Notes under the pieces: model-generated
What the model saw: the letters and a program-made list of their open reading frames with translations, nothing else
Told to the model about the DNA's origin: nothing
The model's database searches: none
Shown: piece after piece, positions 1 through 5,533 of the stretch
Numbering within the stretch: position 1 is the first letter of the stretch
Layout of the letters: each line of letters opens with the position of its first letter
Made by a program: the position numbers and the translations under genes
DNA from: Gallionellales bacterium CG03_land_8_20_14_0_80_55_15
GTDB taxonomy: Bacteria > Pseudomonadota > Gammaproteobacteria > Burkholderiales > Gallionellaceae
Direction: 5' to 3'
DNA length: 7,348 bases
NCBI GenBank assembly: GCA_002780675.1
Contig: PEUR01000007.1
Coordinates: 1-7,348, forward strand

Positions 1-1479
1 CACCACGATCAAACCCTGCGCATTCTGCGCGAGGATGTAAACGCCGGCAAGCTGGGCCAGGGCAAAACCGAGTGGAGGGGAATCGTAAGCGGTGAGTGGT
101 GAGTGGTCAGTGGGGGCGGTTTTTTCACTTGCTACTTGCCAATCGCTACTTACCGTACTTTCACTCGCTACTGCCGACTGAGCACTTTGCGCTTCCCATA
201 CCCGATAAGAGGCATTCAACTGGGCAGCACCCAGCGGGATTTGATGTTGTTGAAAACTGGAAAACCCGTCATTGATGAAACTACTAGCCATTCGACTAGG
301 CCCGCTCCCCCCAAAGGGTACAAGAGTGGGCAAGTCGCTGGTTATCCCGCGAAAGCCGGAATCCGGTTTGTTGGACAAGCCCGTTGATGGGGTTTTGGGT
401 GCCAGGCGCGAATCGGTATCTTCCGTCACAACGGATACGCTCAATGCCTGTTGCAGGGTGTGGAAGATGAACTGGTGGATGCCCTGAGCTTCGCGAAAGC
501 GCACTTCGCTCTTGGCGGGATGGACGTTCACGTCAACTTGTTCGGGCGGCAGGTCGAGGAACAGCACGAAAGCCGGGTGGCGCTGGTGGTGCAGGATGTC
601 CTGATAGGCTTGGCGCAAAGCGTGGCTGGCGACTTTGTCGCGCACAAAACGCCCGTTGACGAAGAAATATTGCGAATCCCGATTGCCGCGCGAATAGGCG
701 GGCAGGGCGGCGAGGCCTTGCAGTGAAAGGGCTGCGACCTGGTGGGAAACATTGATTGCAGCGTGGCCGAACTCGTCGCCCAGCAAGGCAGAAACGCGTT
801 TTAGCGCTGCATCCCGGAGCCATCCATCGCCCTTTGCCTCCTCAATTTTCACGCCTTCATCCTCACTCCTCACTCCTGTCGTGAGTTGCCAGATGACGCG
901 GCCATTGTGTTGCAGGGTAAAGCTGACATCGGGACGCGACAGGGCGATGCGCTTGAAGGCTTCCTGGCAGTGGGCGAATTCGGTAGCCTCGCTTTTCAGA
1001 AATTTGCGGCGGGCGGGCGTGTTGAAATAAAGCTCGCGGATGTCCACGGTCGTGCCAGCGCTCTGGCTGGATGGCGCGGGCGCGCTGATTCGTCCGTCCA
1101 GCGCCTCGACTTGCCAGCCGTGCGCGTCGTCGGCAGCGCGGCTGCTCAAAGTCAGTTGCGCCACGGCGGCCATGCTGGCCAGCGCTTCGCCGCGAAAGCC
1201 CATGCTGGCAACGCTTTGCAAATCGTCAAGGGAAGCGATTTTGCTGGTGGCGTGGCGCAGCAGCGCCAGCGGCAGGTCGGCCTTGCTGATGCCGCGCCCG
1301 TTGTCGCGCACTAGCAAACGTTTGATGCCGCCCTGTTCCAGTTGCACGCTAATCTCGGTCGCTCCCGCATCCAGGCTGTTTTCCAGCAGTTCCTTGAGTG
1401 CGGCGGCGGGGCGTTCGATGACCTCGCCAGCAGCGATCTGGTTGATCAGCAGGTCAGGTAATAGCCGGATGGATGGCAT
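1..1479 (-). CDS. mutL: DNA mismatch repair protein MutL (3' end outside window)
   Basis: MutL is a GHKL-family ATPase that links MutS mismatch recognition to strand incision and removal. The visible 493 residues show the family N-terminus: QIAAGEVIERP at about 14-24, ATPase motif I ELLENSLDAGA (E30 and N34, the expected catalytic and Mg-binding positions), motif II DNGRGI at 59-64 and TSKI...GFRGEAL at 78-100. The transducer domain follows, with FFVNGRFVRD and VDVNVHPAKSEVRF, then a long low-complexity linker from about residue 344. The C-terminal domain starts at about 470 (LGFALAQL.GVYILAQNAQG) and is cut by the window edge, so the endonuclease motif, if any, cannot be seen. The ATG at 1479-1477 is the only reasonable start, because an in-frame TAA lies six codons upstream. 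No good Shine-Dalgarno precedes it. The frame is open throughout despite repeat insertions near residues 199-220, 372-380 and 429-463. Identification is secure. Confidence 0.96.
   Translation of the reverse strand, partial: MPSIRLLPDLLINQIAAGEVIERPAAALKELLENSLDAGATEISVQLEQGGIKRLLVRDNGRGISKADLPLALLRHATSKIASLDDLQSVASMGFRGEALASMAAVAQLTLSSRAADDAHGWQVEALDGRISAPAPSSQSAGTTVDIRELYFNTPARRKFLKSEATEFAHCQEAFKRIALSRPDVSFTLQHNGRVIWQLTTGVRSEDEGVKIEEAKGDGWLRDAALKRVSALLGDEFGHAAINVSHQVAALSLQGLAALPAYSRGNRDSQYFFVNGRFVRDKVASHALRQAYQDILHHQRHPAFVLFLDLPPEQVDVNVHPAKSEVRFREAQGIHQFIFHTLQQALSVSVVTEDTDSRLAPKTPSTGLSNKPDSGFRGITSDLPTLVPFGGSGPSRMASSFINDGFSSFQQHQIPLGAAQLNASYRVWEAQSAQSAVASESTVSSDWQVASEKTAPTDHSPLTAYDSPPLGFALAQLAGVYILAQNAQGLIVV
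91..196. repeat. Inverted heptanucleotide repeat array inside mutL
   Basis: Positions 91-111 are three head-to-tail 7-mers: GGTGAGT, GGTGAGT, GGTCAGT. From 126 the plus strand shows a degenerate series of the same family in the other orientation: CACTTGC, TACTTGC, CAATCGC, TACTTAC, an 8-nt unit, CACTCGC, TACTGCC, GACTGAG and weaker units beyond. The complement of GGTGAGT is a circular permutation of CACTCAC, so both halves share a rough consensus YACTYRC. Positions 92-112 and 126-146 can pair at 14 of 21 positions around a 13-nt loop. The array lies entirely in the MutL interdomain linker and encodes a Ser/Ala/Thr-rich stretch (about residues 429-463). Confidence 0.8.
341..366. repeat. Decayed dRS3-like inverted repeat inside mutL
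   Basis: The core CCCGCGAAAGC followed by CGGAATCCGG closely resembles the dispersed proteobacterial repeat that reads GTCATTCCCGCGAAAGC then GGGAATCC, of the ATTCCC-N8-GGGAAT type known as dRS3 in Neisseria. Here the left arm reads GTTATCCC, one base shorter, and the right arm CCGGAATCC, so both arms have drifted and the symmetry is imperfect. On the mutL strand it is translated as PDSGFRGITS, the sort of peptide these elements give when captured in a reading frame. It sits in the linker, where an insertion would be tolerated. The resemblance is from memory of the consensus and was not searched. Confidence 0.6.
861..877. repeat. Tandem heptamer CCTCACT inside mutL
   Basis: CCTCACT is repeated exactly twice and continues for three more bases (CCT), giving 17 nt of perfect 7-bp periodicity, with weakly related units on either side (CCTTCAT at 854-860, CCTGTCG at 875-881). 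In circular permutation the unit is CACTCCT, related to the CACTCGC and CACTCAC units at the other end of the gene. CTCAC at 869-873 also faces GTGAG at 881-885 as a small inverted repeat. It encodes part of a charged stretch, roughly TTGVRSEDEGVKIEEAKGDG (residues 199-218), between the WQL strand and the RVSALLGDEF segment, where MutL proteins I know have only a short loop. Confidence 0.75.
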
Positions 1480-1509
1480 GAGGAAGGAGTAGCGTTAAAT
1501 GGGGGGGCA

Positions 1510-1536
1510 ATTATAACGGAGAAGCGCAATTGTCTT
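1510..1536 (-). promoter_or_regulatory. Candidate mutL promoter
   Basis: On the minus strand a perfect TATAAT occupies 1515-1510. The -35 is poor: AAGACA at 1536-1531 with a 15-bp spacer is the best nearby match. The predicted start of transcription, near 1503, would fall in the run of seven C on the mutL strand (G on plus, 1501-1507), leaving a leader of about 24 nt that has no Shine-Dalgarno match. The -10 is convincing and the rest is inference. Confidence 0.45.
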
Positions 1537-1585
1537 AGTCATAAAGCGGGAACTGCTGTTATGCCGGTATGACAGGATTTCAGGC

Positions 1586-1612
1586 TTGACTTCATCGTGC
1601 ATAAGGTATCAG
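1586..1612 (+). promoter_or_regulatory. Weak candidate promoter for the exported-protein gene
   Basis: TTGACT at 1586-1591 matches five of six bases of a sigma-70 -35 element. The only -10-like sequences near the right distance are TATCAG at 1607-1612 (15-bp spacer) and TCAGAT at 1609-1614 (17-bp spacer, three of six matches). It lies in the divergent gap about 75-100 bp before the start codon at 1686. Confidence 0.25.
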
Positions 1613-1634
1613 ATTCGCGCTGTTGTTGAGTGTA

Positions 1635-1662
1635 TCAGTCGTGTTTATTCAGTCGCGTTTAA
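1635..1662 (+). repeat. Tandem 14-bp direct repeat in the leader of the exported-protein gene
   Basis: TCAGTCGTGTTTAT (1635-1648) is followed directly by TCAGTCGCGTTTAA (1649-1662), identical at 12 of 14 positions. A shorter direct repeat, GTATCAG, occurs at 1606-1612 and 1632-1638. The tandem repeat ends 10 nt before the ribosome binding site at 1673-1680, so it could be a pair of regulator sites or a leader element. No known operator is recognised. Confidence 0.55.
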
Positions 1663-1685
1663 TTTTATCGTTAAAGGAGAATGTC

Positions 1686-2057
1686 ATGAAACTGCTCGAT
1701 CATTTTACGGTTTGTGTTGCCCTGATTGCCCTGACCGTGCTGGTAAATCCGGTTCAGGCTGCCGATTCCGCAGGGATGGGTGCGATCGCAATTCTCGCCC
1801 CGACCAGCGATGCCGTGTTGCAAAGCGGTGCGGAGAACAAGCTGGAATTCAACGTCAAGTTGAGTCCCAGAGGTAATCACCTGCATATTTACATTGATAA
1901 TCAGGATCCTATCATTGAGCGTAACGTCGCTCATTGCCCGTGCAGCGTTGCCCTGCCGAAGTTAACCCCCGGCAAGCATGTCATCGTAATCAAGGAGGCA
2001 ACATCCGGCCACGCAATGACAGGGGTAGAGCGTTCTGTGACGGTGACCGTTAAATAG
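1686..2057 (+). CDS. Small exported protein with His/Cys/Met clusters, unknown function
   Basis: This 123-residue protein starts with a typical Sec signal peptide: MKLLDHF, a hydrophobic core to about residue 21, and a likely cleavage at VQA|AD (25/26). The mature part of about 98 residues looks like a single beta-sandwich of Ig-like type, with alternating strands such as KLEFNVKL, HLHIYID, KHVIVIKEA and RSVTVTVK. Possible metal ligands cluster as H65-x-H67, H83-C84-P-C86, H98 and H109-x-M111; two cysteines in a CPC arrangement could instead be redox-active. I do not recognise a named family; periplasmic metal-binding domains of DUF4399/DUF6130 or cupredoxin-like fold are possibilities only. 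The start at 1686 is preferred over an in-frame ATG at 1623 because AAAGGAGA at 1673-1680 lies 5 nt upstream and the signal peptide begins there. The downstream membrane-protein gene follows after 3 bp. Confidence 0.85.
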   Translation: MKLLDHFTVCVALIALTVLVNPVQAADSAGMGAIAILAPTSDAVLQSGAENKLEFNVKLSPRGNHLHIYIDNQDPIIERNVAHCPCSVALPKLTPGKHVIVIKEATSGHAMTGVERSVTVTVK

Positions 2058-2060
2058 GTC

Positions 2061-2471
2061 ATGGTGCAGAATCTTGTTTATGCGCTCATTCAGGTCATCC
2101 ACAATTTGGGTGCTGTGACCGTTGTAGGTGCCGCCGCTGCCGCTCTCTGGCGGGTGGGCGGCGATGCGGTGGTGCAACGTTGGCTGGCCGTGCTGGTGGC
2201 TGTGGTCTGGGCGGCGCAGGCGGCAAGTGGTGCGGGTTTCGGCCTCGCCACTTTTTCGTTTGAGGGTCATCTGCCCGATATTCACGGCCTCGCAGTGCTT
2301 GCGCTGTCGCTTAAAATCATCTGTGCCATGTGCGGTTTTACTTTGGCGGTCGCTTATGCGAAATATCACGCGGCATGGAGCATCCGGAAACGGCTCCTGG
2401 TTTGGCGTGTCTTGTTCGCACTTGGGGTCACCGCCCTGAGCGCGGCTGCTTTTTTGCGCTGGTTCTCATAA
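2061..2471 (+). CDS. Four-helix CopD-like integral membrane protein
   Basis: The 136-residue product has four clear hydrophobic segments: about 5-30, 38-60, 74-98 and 113-133. TM1 carries IQVIHNLGAVTVVGAAAAALW, whose H14 and following Gly/Ala pattern resemble the first helix of CopD-type membrane proteins. Further histidines lie at 70 and 75 at the mouth of TM3, and cysteines at 88 and 91 inside it. Such buried histidines could bind haem or copper, but no diagnostic motif proves it. There is no signal peptide beyond TM1. It begins 3 bp after the stop of the exported-protein gene, and no independent ribosome site stands out, so translational coupling is likely. A joint role in periplasmic copper or electron-transfer chemistry is inference from topology and gene pairing. 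Confidence 0.82.
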   Translation: MVQNLVYALIQVIHNLGAVTVVGAAAAALWRVGGDAVVQRWLAVLVAVVWAAQAASGAGFGLATFSFEGHLPDIHGLAVLALSLKIICAMCGFTLAVAYAKYHAAWSIRKRLLVWRVLFALGVTALSAAAFLRWFS

Positions 2472-2502
2472 TCTGTGTATTTAATCTGCATCGGGACATG
2501 AA

Positions 2503-2518
2503 CTGTCACGCGTGACAG
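2503..2518. promoter_or_regulatory. Perfect 16-bp palindrome, candidate operator upstream of pntAA
   Basis: CTGTCACGCGTGACAG is a perfect palindrome with no loop, so it suits binding by a dimeric protein better than an RNA hairpin. It lies just upstream of the -35 zone of the candidate pnt promoter, its centre about 46 bp before the predicted transcription start. The outer CTGT-N8-ACAG spacing matches the LexA box, but the GC-rich centre is unlike LexA sites. The inner TGTCA-N4-TGACA layout also resembles sites of other dimeric regulators. The regulator cannot be named. Confidence 0.6.
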
Positions 2519-2520
2519 CG

Positions 2521-2550
2521 TGGTTATTATTGTCATAGTGCGGTTATAAT
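2521..2550 (+). promoter_or_regulatory. Candidate pnt operon promoter
   Basis: A perfect TATAAT at 2545-2550 lies 77 nt before the pntAA start. At the right distance upstream there is no good -35 (TGGTTA or GGTTAT), while TTGTCA at 2530-2535 is too close, with a 9-bp spacer. A weak -35 beside a palindrome suggests an activator-dependent promoter. GGTTAT also recurs at 2522-2527 and 2542-2547, exactly 20 bp apart. Confidence 0.45.
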
Positions 2551-2627
2551 CTCCGGCGCGAAAAATTGCGTCTGGTTGTAATGCTTTAATCAATCGAATA
2601 AGAAAAATTTACTCTGGGGAGAGATTC

Positions 2628-3755
2628 ATGCGCATAGGCATACCTGCGGAAACGCGTGCAGGCGAAACGCGTGTTGCGGCGACACCGGAAACGGTGAAGA
2701 AGTTGCTGGCAACGGGTCATAACGTGTTGATCGAAACGGGTGCGGGCGCGCGCGCGCATTACCCCGATGCCGATTACGCGGCGGCGGGCGCGACCTTGGT
2801 GGATGCGACCACGCTGTATAAGGAGGCGCAGATCGTGCTCAAGGTCAGAGCGCCGACAGCCGACGAACTGGTGCAAATGGCGAGTGGCACGGTGCTGATA
2901 GGCCTGCTTGCCCCGCATCTGAAAGAACAAGTGGAAGCGATTGCCCAACAGGGCGTGACCGCCTTTGCCATGGAAAAACTGCCGCGCACCTCGCGCGCGC
3001 AGGCGATGGACGTGCTGTCTTCGCAGGCCAATATCGCCGGTTACAAGGCGGTGCTGGTGGGCGCGAATCTGTATGACCGTTTCATGCCGATGCTGATGAC
3101 TGCCGCCGGAACGGTGAAAGCCGCGCGGGTGCTGATTCTGGGTGTGGGCGTGGCAGGCTTGCAGGCAATCGCCACCGCCAAGCGTCTGGGCGCGGTGGTC
3201 GAAGCGTCGGACGTGCGCCCCGCCGCCAAGGAACAGGTCGAGTCGCTGGGGGCAAAATTCATAGACGTGCCGTTCGAGACGGATGAAGAGCGCGAAATTG
3301 CCCAGGGAGTGGGCGGCTATGCGCGCATGATGCCCGCTGCGTGGATGCAGCGTCAGGCCGTGTTGGTCGCCGAACGCGCCAAACAGGCCGACATTATCAT
3401 CACCACCGCGCTGATTCCCGGTCGTGCCGCGCCCGTGTTGTTGCAGGAAGAGACGGTAAAACAGATGAAGCCGGGTTCGGTGGTCGTGGATATGGCGGTC
3501 GAGGCGGGCGGCAACTGCCCCTTGTCGGAAGCGGGCAAAACGGTCGTCAAGTACGGCGTGACCATCGTCGGCGAGACCAATCTGCCGGGGCTGGTGGCGA
3601 CCGATTCGAGTGCGTTATACGCGCGTAACCTATTGAATTTCTTGAATTTGTTATGCGACAAGAGCGGCGCGATGAAGGTTGATATGGCAGACGACATCAT
3701 CGCCGGAACCCTGTTGTGCCGTGACGGCGCGCCGTTTGTCCCAGCCGCTAAATAA
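2628..3755 (+). CDS. pntAA: NAD(P) transhydrogenase subunit alpha 1 (NAD(H)-binding domain I)
   Basis: This 375-residue soluble subunit is domain I of the proton-translocating transhydrogenase; it binds NAD(H) and passes hydride to NADP+ on the beta subunit at the cytoplasmic face of the inner membrane. The N-terminus MRIGIPAET, typical of the alanine dehydrogenase/PNT fold, supports the start, with GGGGAGAG at 2616-2623 as ribosome site. The RQD loop is intact (R120, Q125, D128 within PRTSRAQAMD). The Rossmann loop GVGVAG sits at 172-177, followed by SDVR (D195, R197), as expected for NAD. The C-terminus carries VVDMAVEAGGNC and GETNLPGLVATDSS. Length fits split alpha-1 subunits of the Rhodospirillum rubrum type and is too short for a fused E. 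coli-type PntA; the missing membrane part is encoded by the next gene. Nothing appears degraded. Confidence 0.96.
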   Translation: MRIGIPAETRAGETRVAATPETVKKLLATGHNVLIETGAGARAHYPDADYAAAGATLVDATTLYKEAQIVLKVRAPTADELVQMASGTVLIGLLAPHLKEQVEAIAQQGVTAFAMEKLPRTSRAQAMDVLSSQANIAGYKAVLVGANLYDRFMPMLMTAAGTVKAARVLILGVGVAGLQAIATAKRLGAVVEASDVRPAAKEQVESLGAKFIDVPFETDEEREIAQGVGGYARMMPAAWMQRQAVLVAERAKQADIIITTALIPGRAAPVLLQEETVKQMKPGSVVVDMAVEAGGNCPLSEAGKTVVKYGVTIVGETNLPGLVATDSSALYARNLLNFLNLLCDKSGAMKVDMADDIIAGTLLCRDGAPFVPAAK

Positions 3756-3815
3756 AGCGGGATGCGGAGTGTTGATCTTTTCGCTTTCCGCTTCCCCCAT
3801 TAAAGGAGAAAAAAC

Positions 3816-4112
3816 ATGTCTGGTGTAGTAGATCCCTTTGTTATGAATCTGACCGTATTTGTGTTGGCAATTTTTATCGGCTATCACGTGGTCTGGAATG
3901 TCACTCCCGCGCTGCACACGCCGCTGATGGCGGTCACCAATGCGGTGTCCGGCATCATCATCGTCGGCGCAATGCTGGCGGCCAAGCCTGAAGAAATGGA
4001 CATCGGCACCATACTGGGGCTGGTTGCGGTGGCACTCGCGGCGGTCAATGTGTTCGGCGGTTTTCTGGTCACTCAACGCATGTTGAGCATGTTCAAGAAG
4101 AAGGGAAAATAA
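3816..4112 (+). CDS. pntAB: NAD(P) transhydrogenase subunit alpha 2 (membrane domain part)
   Basis: This 98-residue membrane subunit supplies the alpha-side helices of domain II, the proton channel of transhydrogenase. Three hydrophobic segments lie near residues 9-28, 40-57 and 64-88. The conserved HTPLMAVTNAVSGI stretch (34-47) matches the C-terminal part of fused PntA proteins. A strong AAAGGAGA at 3802-3809 fixes the start. The 60-nt gap after pntAA holds only weak inverted matches (AAGCGG at 3755-3760 with CCGCTT at 3788-3793) and no T-run, so I see no terminator. The stop codon TAA at 4110-4112 directly abuts the pntB start. Confidence 0.95.
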   Translation: MSGVVDPFVMNLTVFVLAIFIGYHVVWNVTPALHTPLMAVTNAVSGIIIVGAMLAAKPEEMDIGTILGLVAVALAAVNVFGGFLVTQRMLSMFKKKGK

Positions 4113-5501
4113 ATGTCTGCCAATTTTGTTTACCTGGCCTATCTGGTCGCGGCGGTGCTGTTTATCCTGACCCTGAAAGGCTTGAGTTCGCCGATGACTT
4201 CGCGTCGCGGCAATATGTTCGGCATGATCGGGATGGCGATTGCCGTGCTGACCACCTTGAGTTTGACGCATAACGTTGGTTTGATTGTGTTGGCCATTAT
4301 GGTCGGCGGCACGGTCGGTAGTGTGGTCGCCCGTCGCGTCGAGATGACGCAAATGCCGGAAATGGTCGCGGCAATGCACTCGCTGGTGGGGCTGGCTGCC
4401 GTGCTGGTGGCGATGGCGGCGTTCAATAATCCGGTCGCTTACGGCATTGCCTTGCCGGGCGAAATGTTGCACAGCAGCAACCGCATTGAGCTGTTCATCG
4501 GCACGTTCGTTGGCGCGATCACGTTCACCGGTTCGATCATTGCCTTCCTCAAATTGTCTGCCAGACTGTCGGGAAAACCCTTGCGATTTGCCGGTCAGCA
4601 CTGGCTGAATCTGGGACTGGGCATCAGTATGTTGGGGTTCGGCATCGCCTTTTTCCTGAGTCCTTCCTGGACACCTTTCCTGATTATGACTGCCATTGCG
4701 TTGCTGCTGGGCGTGTTGCTGATTATGCCGATCGGTGGCGCGGACATGCCGGTGGTTATCTCGATGTTGAACTCCTACTCCGGCTGGGCGGCCGCAGGTA
4801 TCGGCTTTACGCTCAACAACAACATGCTGATTATCGCCGGCTCGCTGGTGGGCAGCTCCGGCGCGATCCTGTCCTACATCATGTGTCGTGCGATGAACCG
4901 CGCCTTTCTCAACGTGATTCTGGGCGGCTTTGGTGGGGGTGAAGCAGCGGCAGCCAGCGACGATGGCGTACAGAAAACCTATCGCAGCGGCAGCGCGGAC
5001 GATGCCGCTTTCCTGATGGGCAATGCCGACTCCGTCATCATCGTGCCGGGCTACGGGCTGGCGGTGGCGCGCGCCCAGCACGCGATCAAGGAGATGTCCA
5101 ATGCGCTCACCTCAAAAGGTGTCAAGGTGCGCTACGCGATCCATCCGGTGGCGGGGCGTATGCCGGGGCATATGAACGTGCTGCTGGCCGAAGCGGAAGT
5201 GCCTTACGAGCAAGTCGTGGAAATGGACGAAATCAACAACGAGTTCGCCGATACCGACGTGGTGCTGGTGATCGGCGCGAACGACGTGGTCAACCCCGCC
5301 GCCAAGAACGACAAATCCAGCCCGATCTACGGCATGCCCATCCTCGAAGTCCACAAGGCGCGCACCGTGCTGGTGGTTAAACGTTCCATGGCAACGGGTT
5401 ATGCTGGATTGGATAACGACTTGTTTTATATGGATAAAACAATGATGGTGTTCGGCGATGCCAAGAAGGTCGTCGAGGATGTCATCAAGGCGCTGGCCTA
5501 G
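4113..5501 (+). CDS. pntB: NAD(P) transhydrogenase subunit beta
   Basis: The 462-residue beta subunit joins the rest of the membrane proton channel (roughly residues 1-265, many hydrophobic helices) to the NADP(H)-binding domain III (about 300-462). In the membrane part, MPEMVAAMHSLVGLAAVLVA carries H89, equivalent to the E. coli channel residue His91. Domain III shows GYGLAVARAQ at about 313, HPVAGRMPGHMNVLLAEA at about 344, GANDVVNPAA at about 388, IYGMPILEV and KRSMATGYAGLDNDLF from about 423, all typical NADP-binding signatures. The start follows the pntAB stop without a gap, with AAGGGA inside the end of pntAB as probable ribosome site, so the two are translationally coupled. With pntAA and pntAB it makes the complete enzyme, which uses inward proton flow to reduce NADP+ with NADH. 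No defects are visible. Confidence 0.97.
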   Translation: MSANFVYLAYLVAAVLFILTLKGLSSPMTSRRGNMFGMIGMAIAVLTTLSLTHNVGLIVLAIMVGGTVGSVVARRVEMTQMPEMVAAMHSLVGLAAVLVAMAAFNNPVAYGIALPGEMLHSSNRIELFIGTFVGAITFTGSIIAFLKLSARLSGKPLRFAGQHWLNLGLGISMLGFGIAFFLSPSWTPFLIMTAIALLLGVLLIMPIGGADMPVVISMLNSYSGWAAAGIGFTLNNNMLIIAGSLVGSSGAILSYIMCRAMNRAFLNVILGGFGGGEAAAASDDGVQKTYRSGSADDAAFLMGNADSVIIVPGYGLAVARAQHAIKEMSNALTSKGVKVRYAIHPVAGRMPGHMNVLLAEAEVPYEQVVEMDEINNEFADTDVVLVIGANDVVNPAAKNDKSSPIYGMPILEVHKARTVLVVKRSMATGYAGLDNDLFYMDKTMMVFGDAKKVVEDVIKALA

Positions 5502-5533
5502 CCACTGCCGGACACATTTTGCCAGTGAAAGCG

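Noticed and set aside
1623..1685. Upstream in-frame ATG extending the exported protein by 21 residues
   Set aside because: No ribosome site precedes it, the extension would bury the signal peptide, and a strong AAAGGAGA precedes the ATG at 1686.
2503..2518. Palindrome as a terminator of the membrane-protein gene
   Set aside because: It has no loop and no following T-run, so it would not form a typical intrinsic terminator; an operator is the better reading.
2746..2757. (GC)6 dinucleotide run in pntAA
   Set aside because: It encodes ordinary Gly-Ala-Arg-Ala residues in a GC-rich gene; a short alternating run like this is expected by chance.
3651..5081. Long antisense open frame of 476 codons opposite pntAB and pntB
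   Set aside because: Its product is dominated by His, Gln, Arg and Asp with no domain or hydrophobic pattern, typical of an antisense shadow of a GC-rich membrane-protein gene; the plus-strand pnt genes explain this DNA.
5503..5527. CACTG/CAGTG inverted repeat after pntB as a terminator
   Set aside because: The stem is only five base pairs, the loop is 15 nt, and no T-run follows; it also runs into the next gene's ribosome site.
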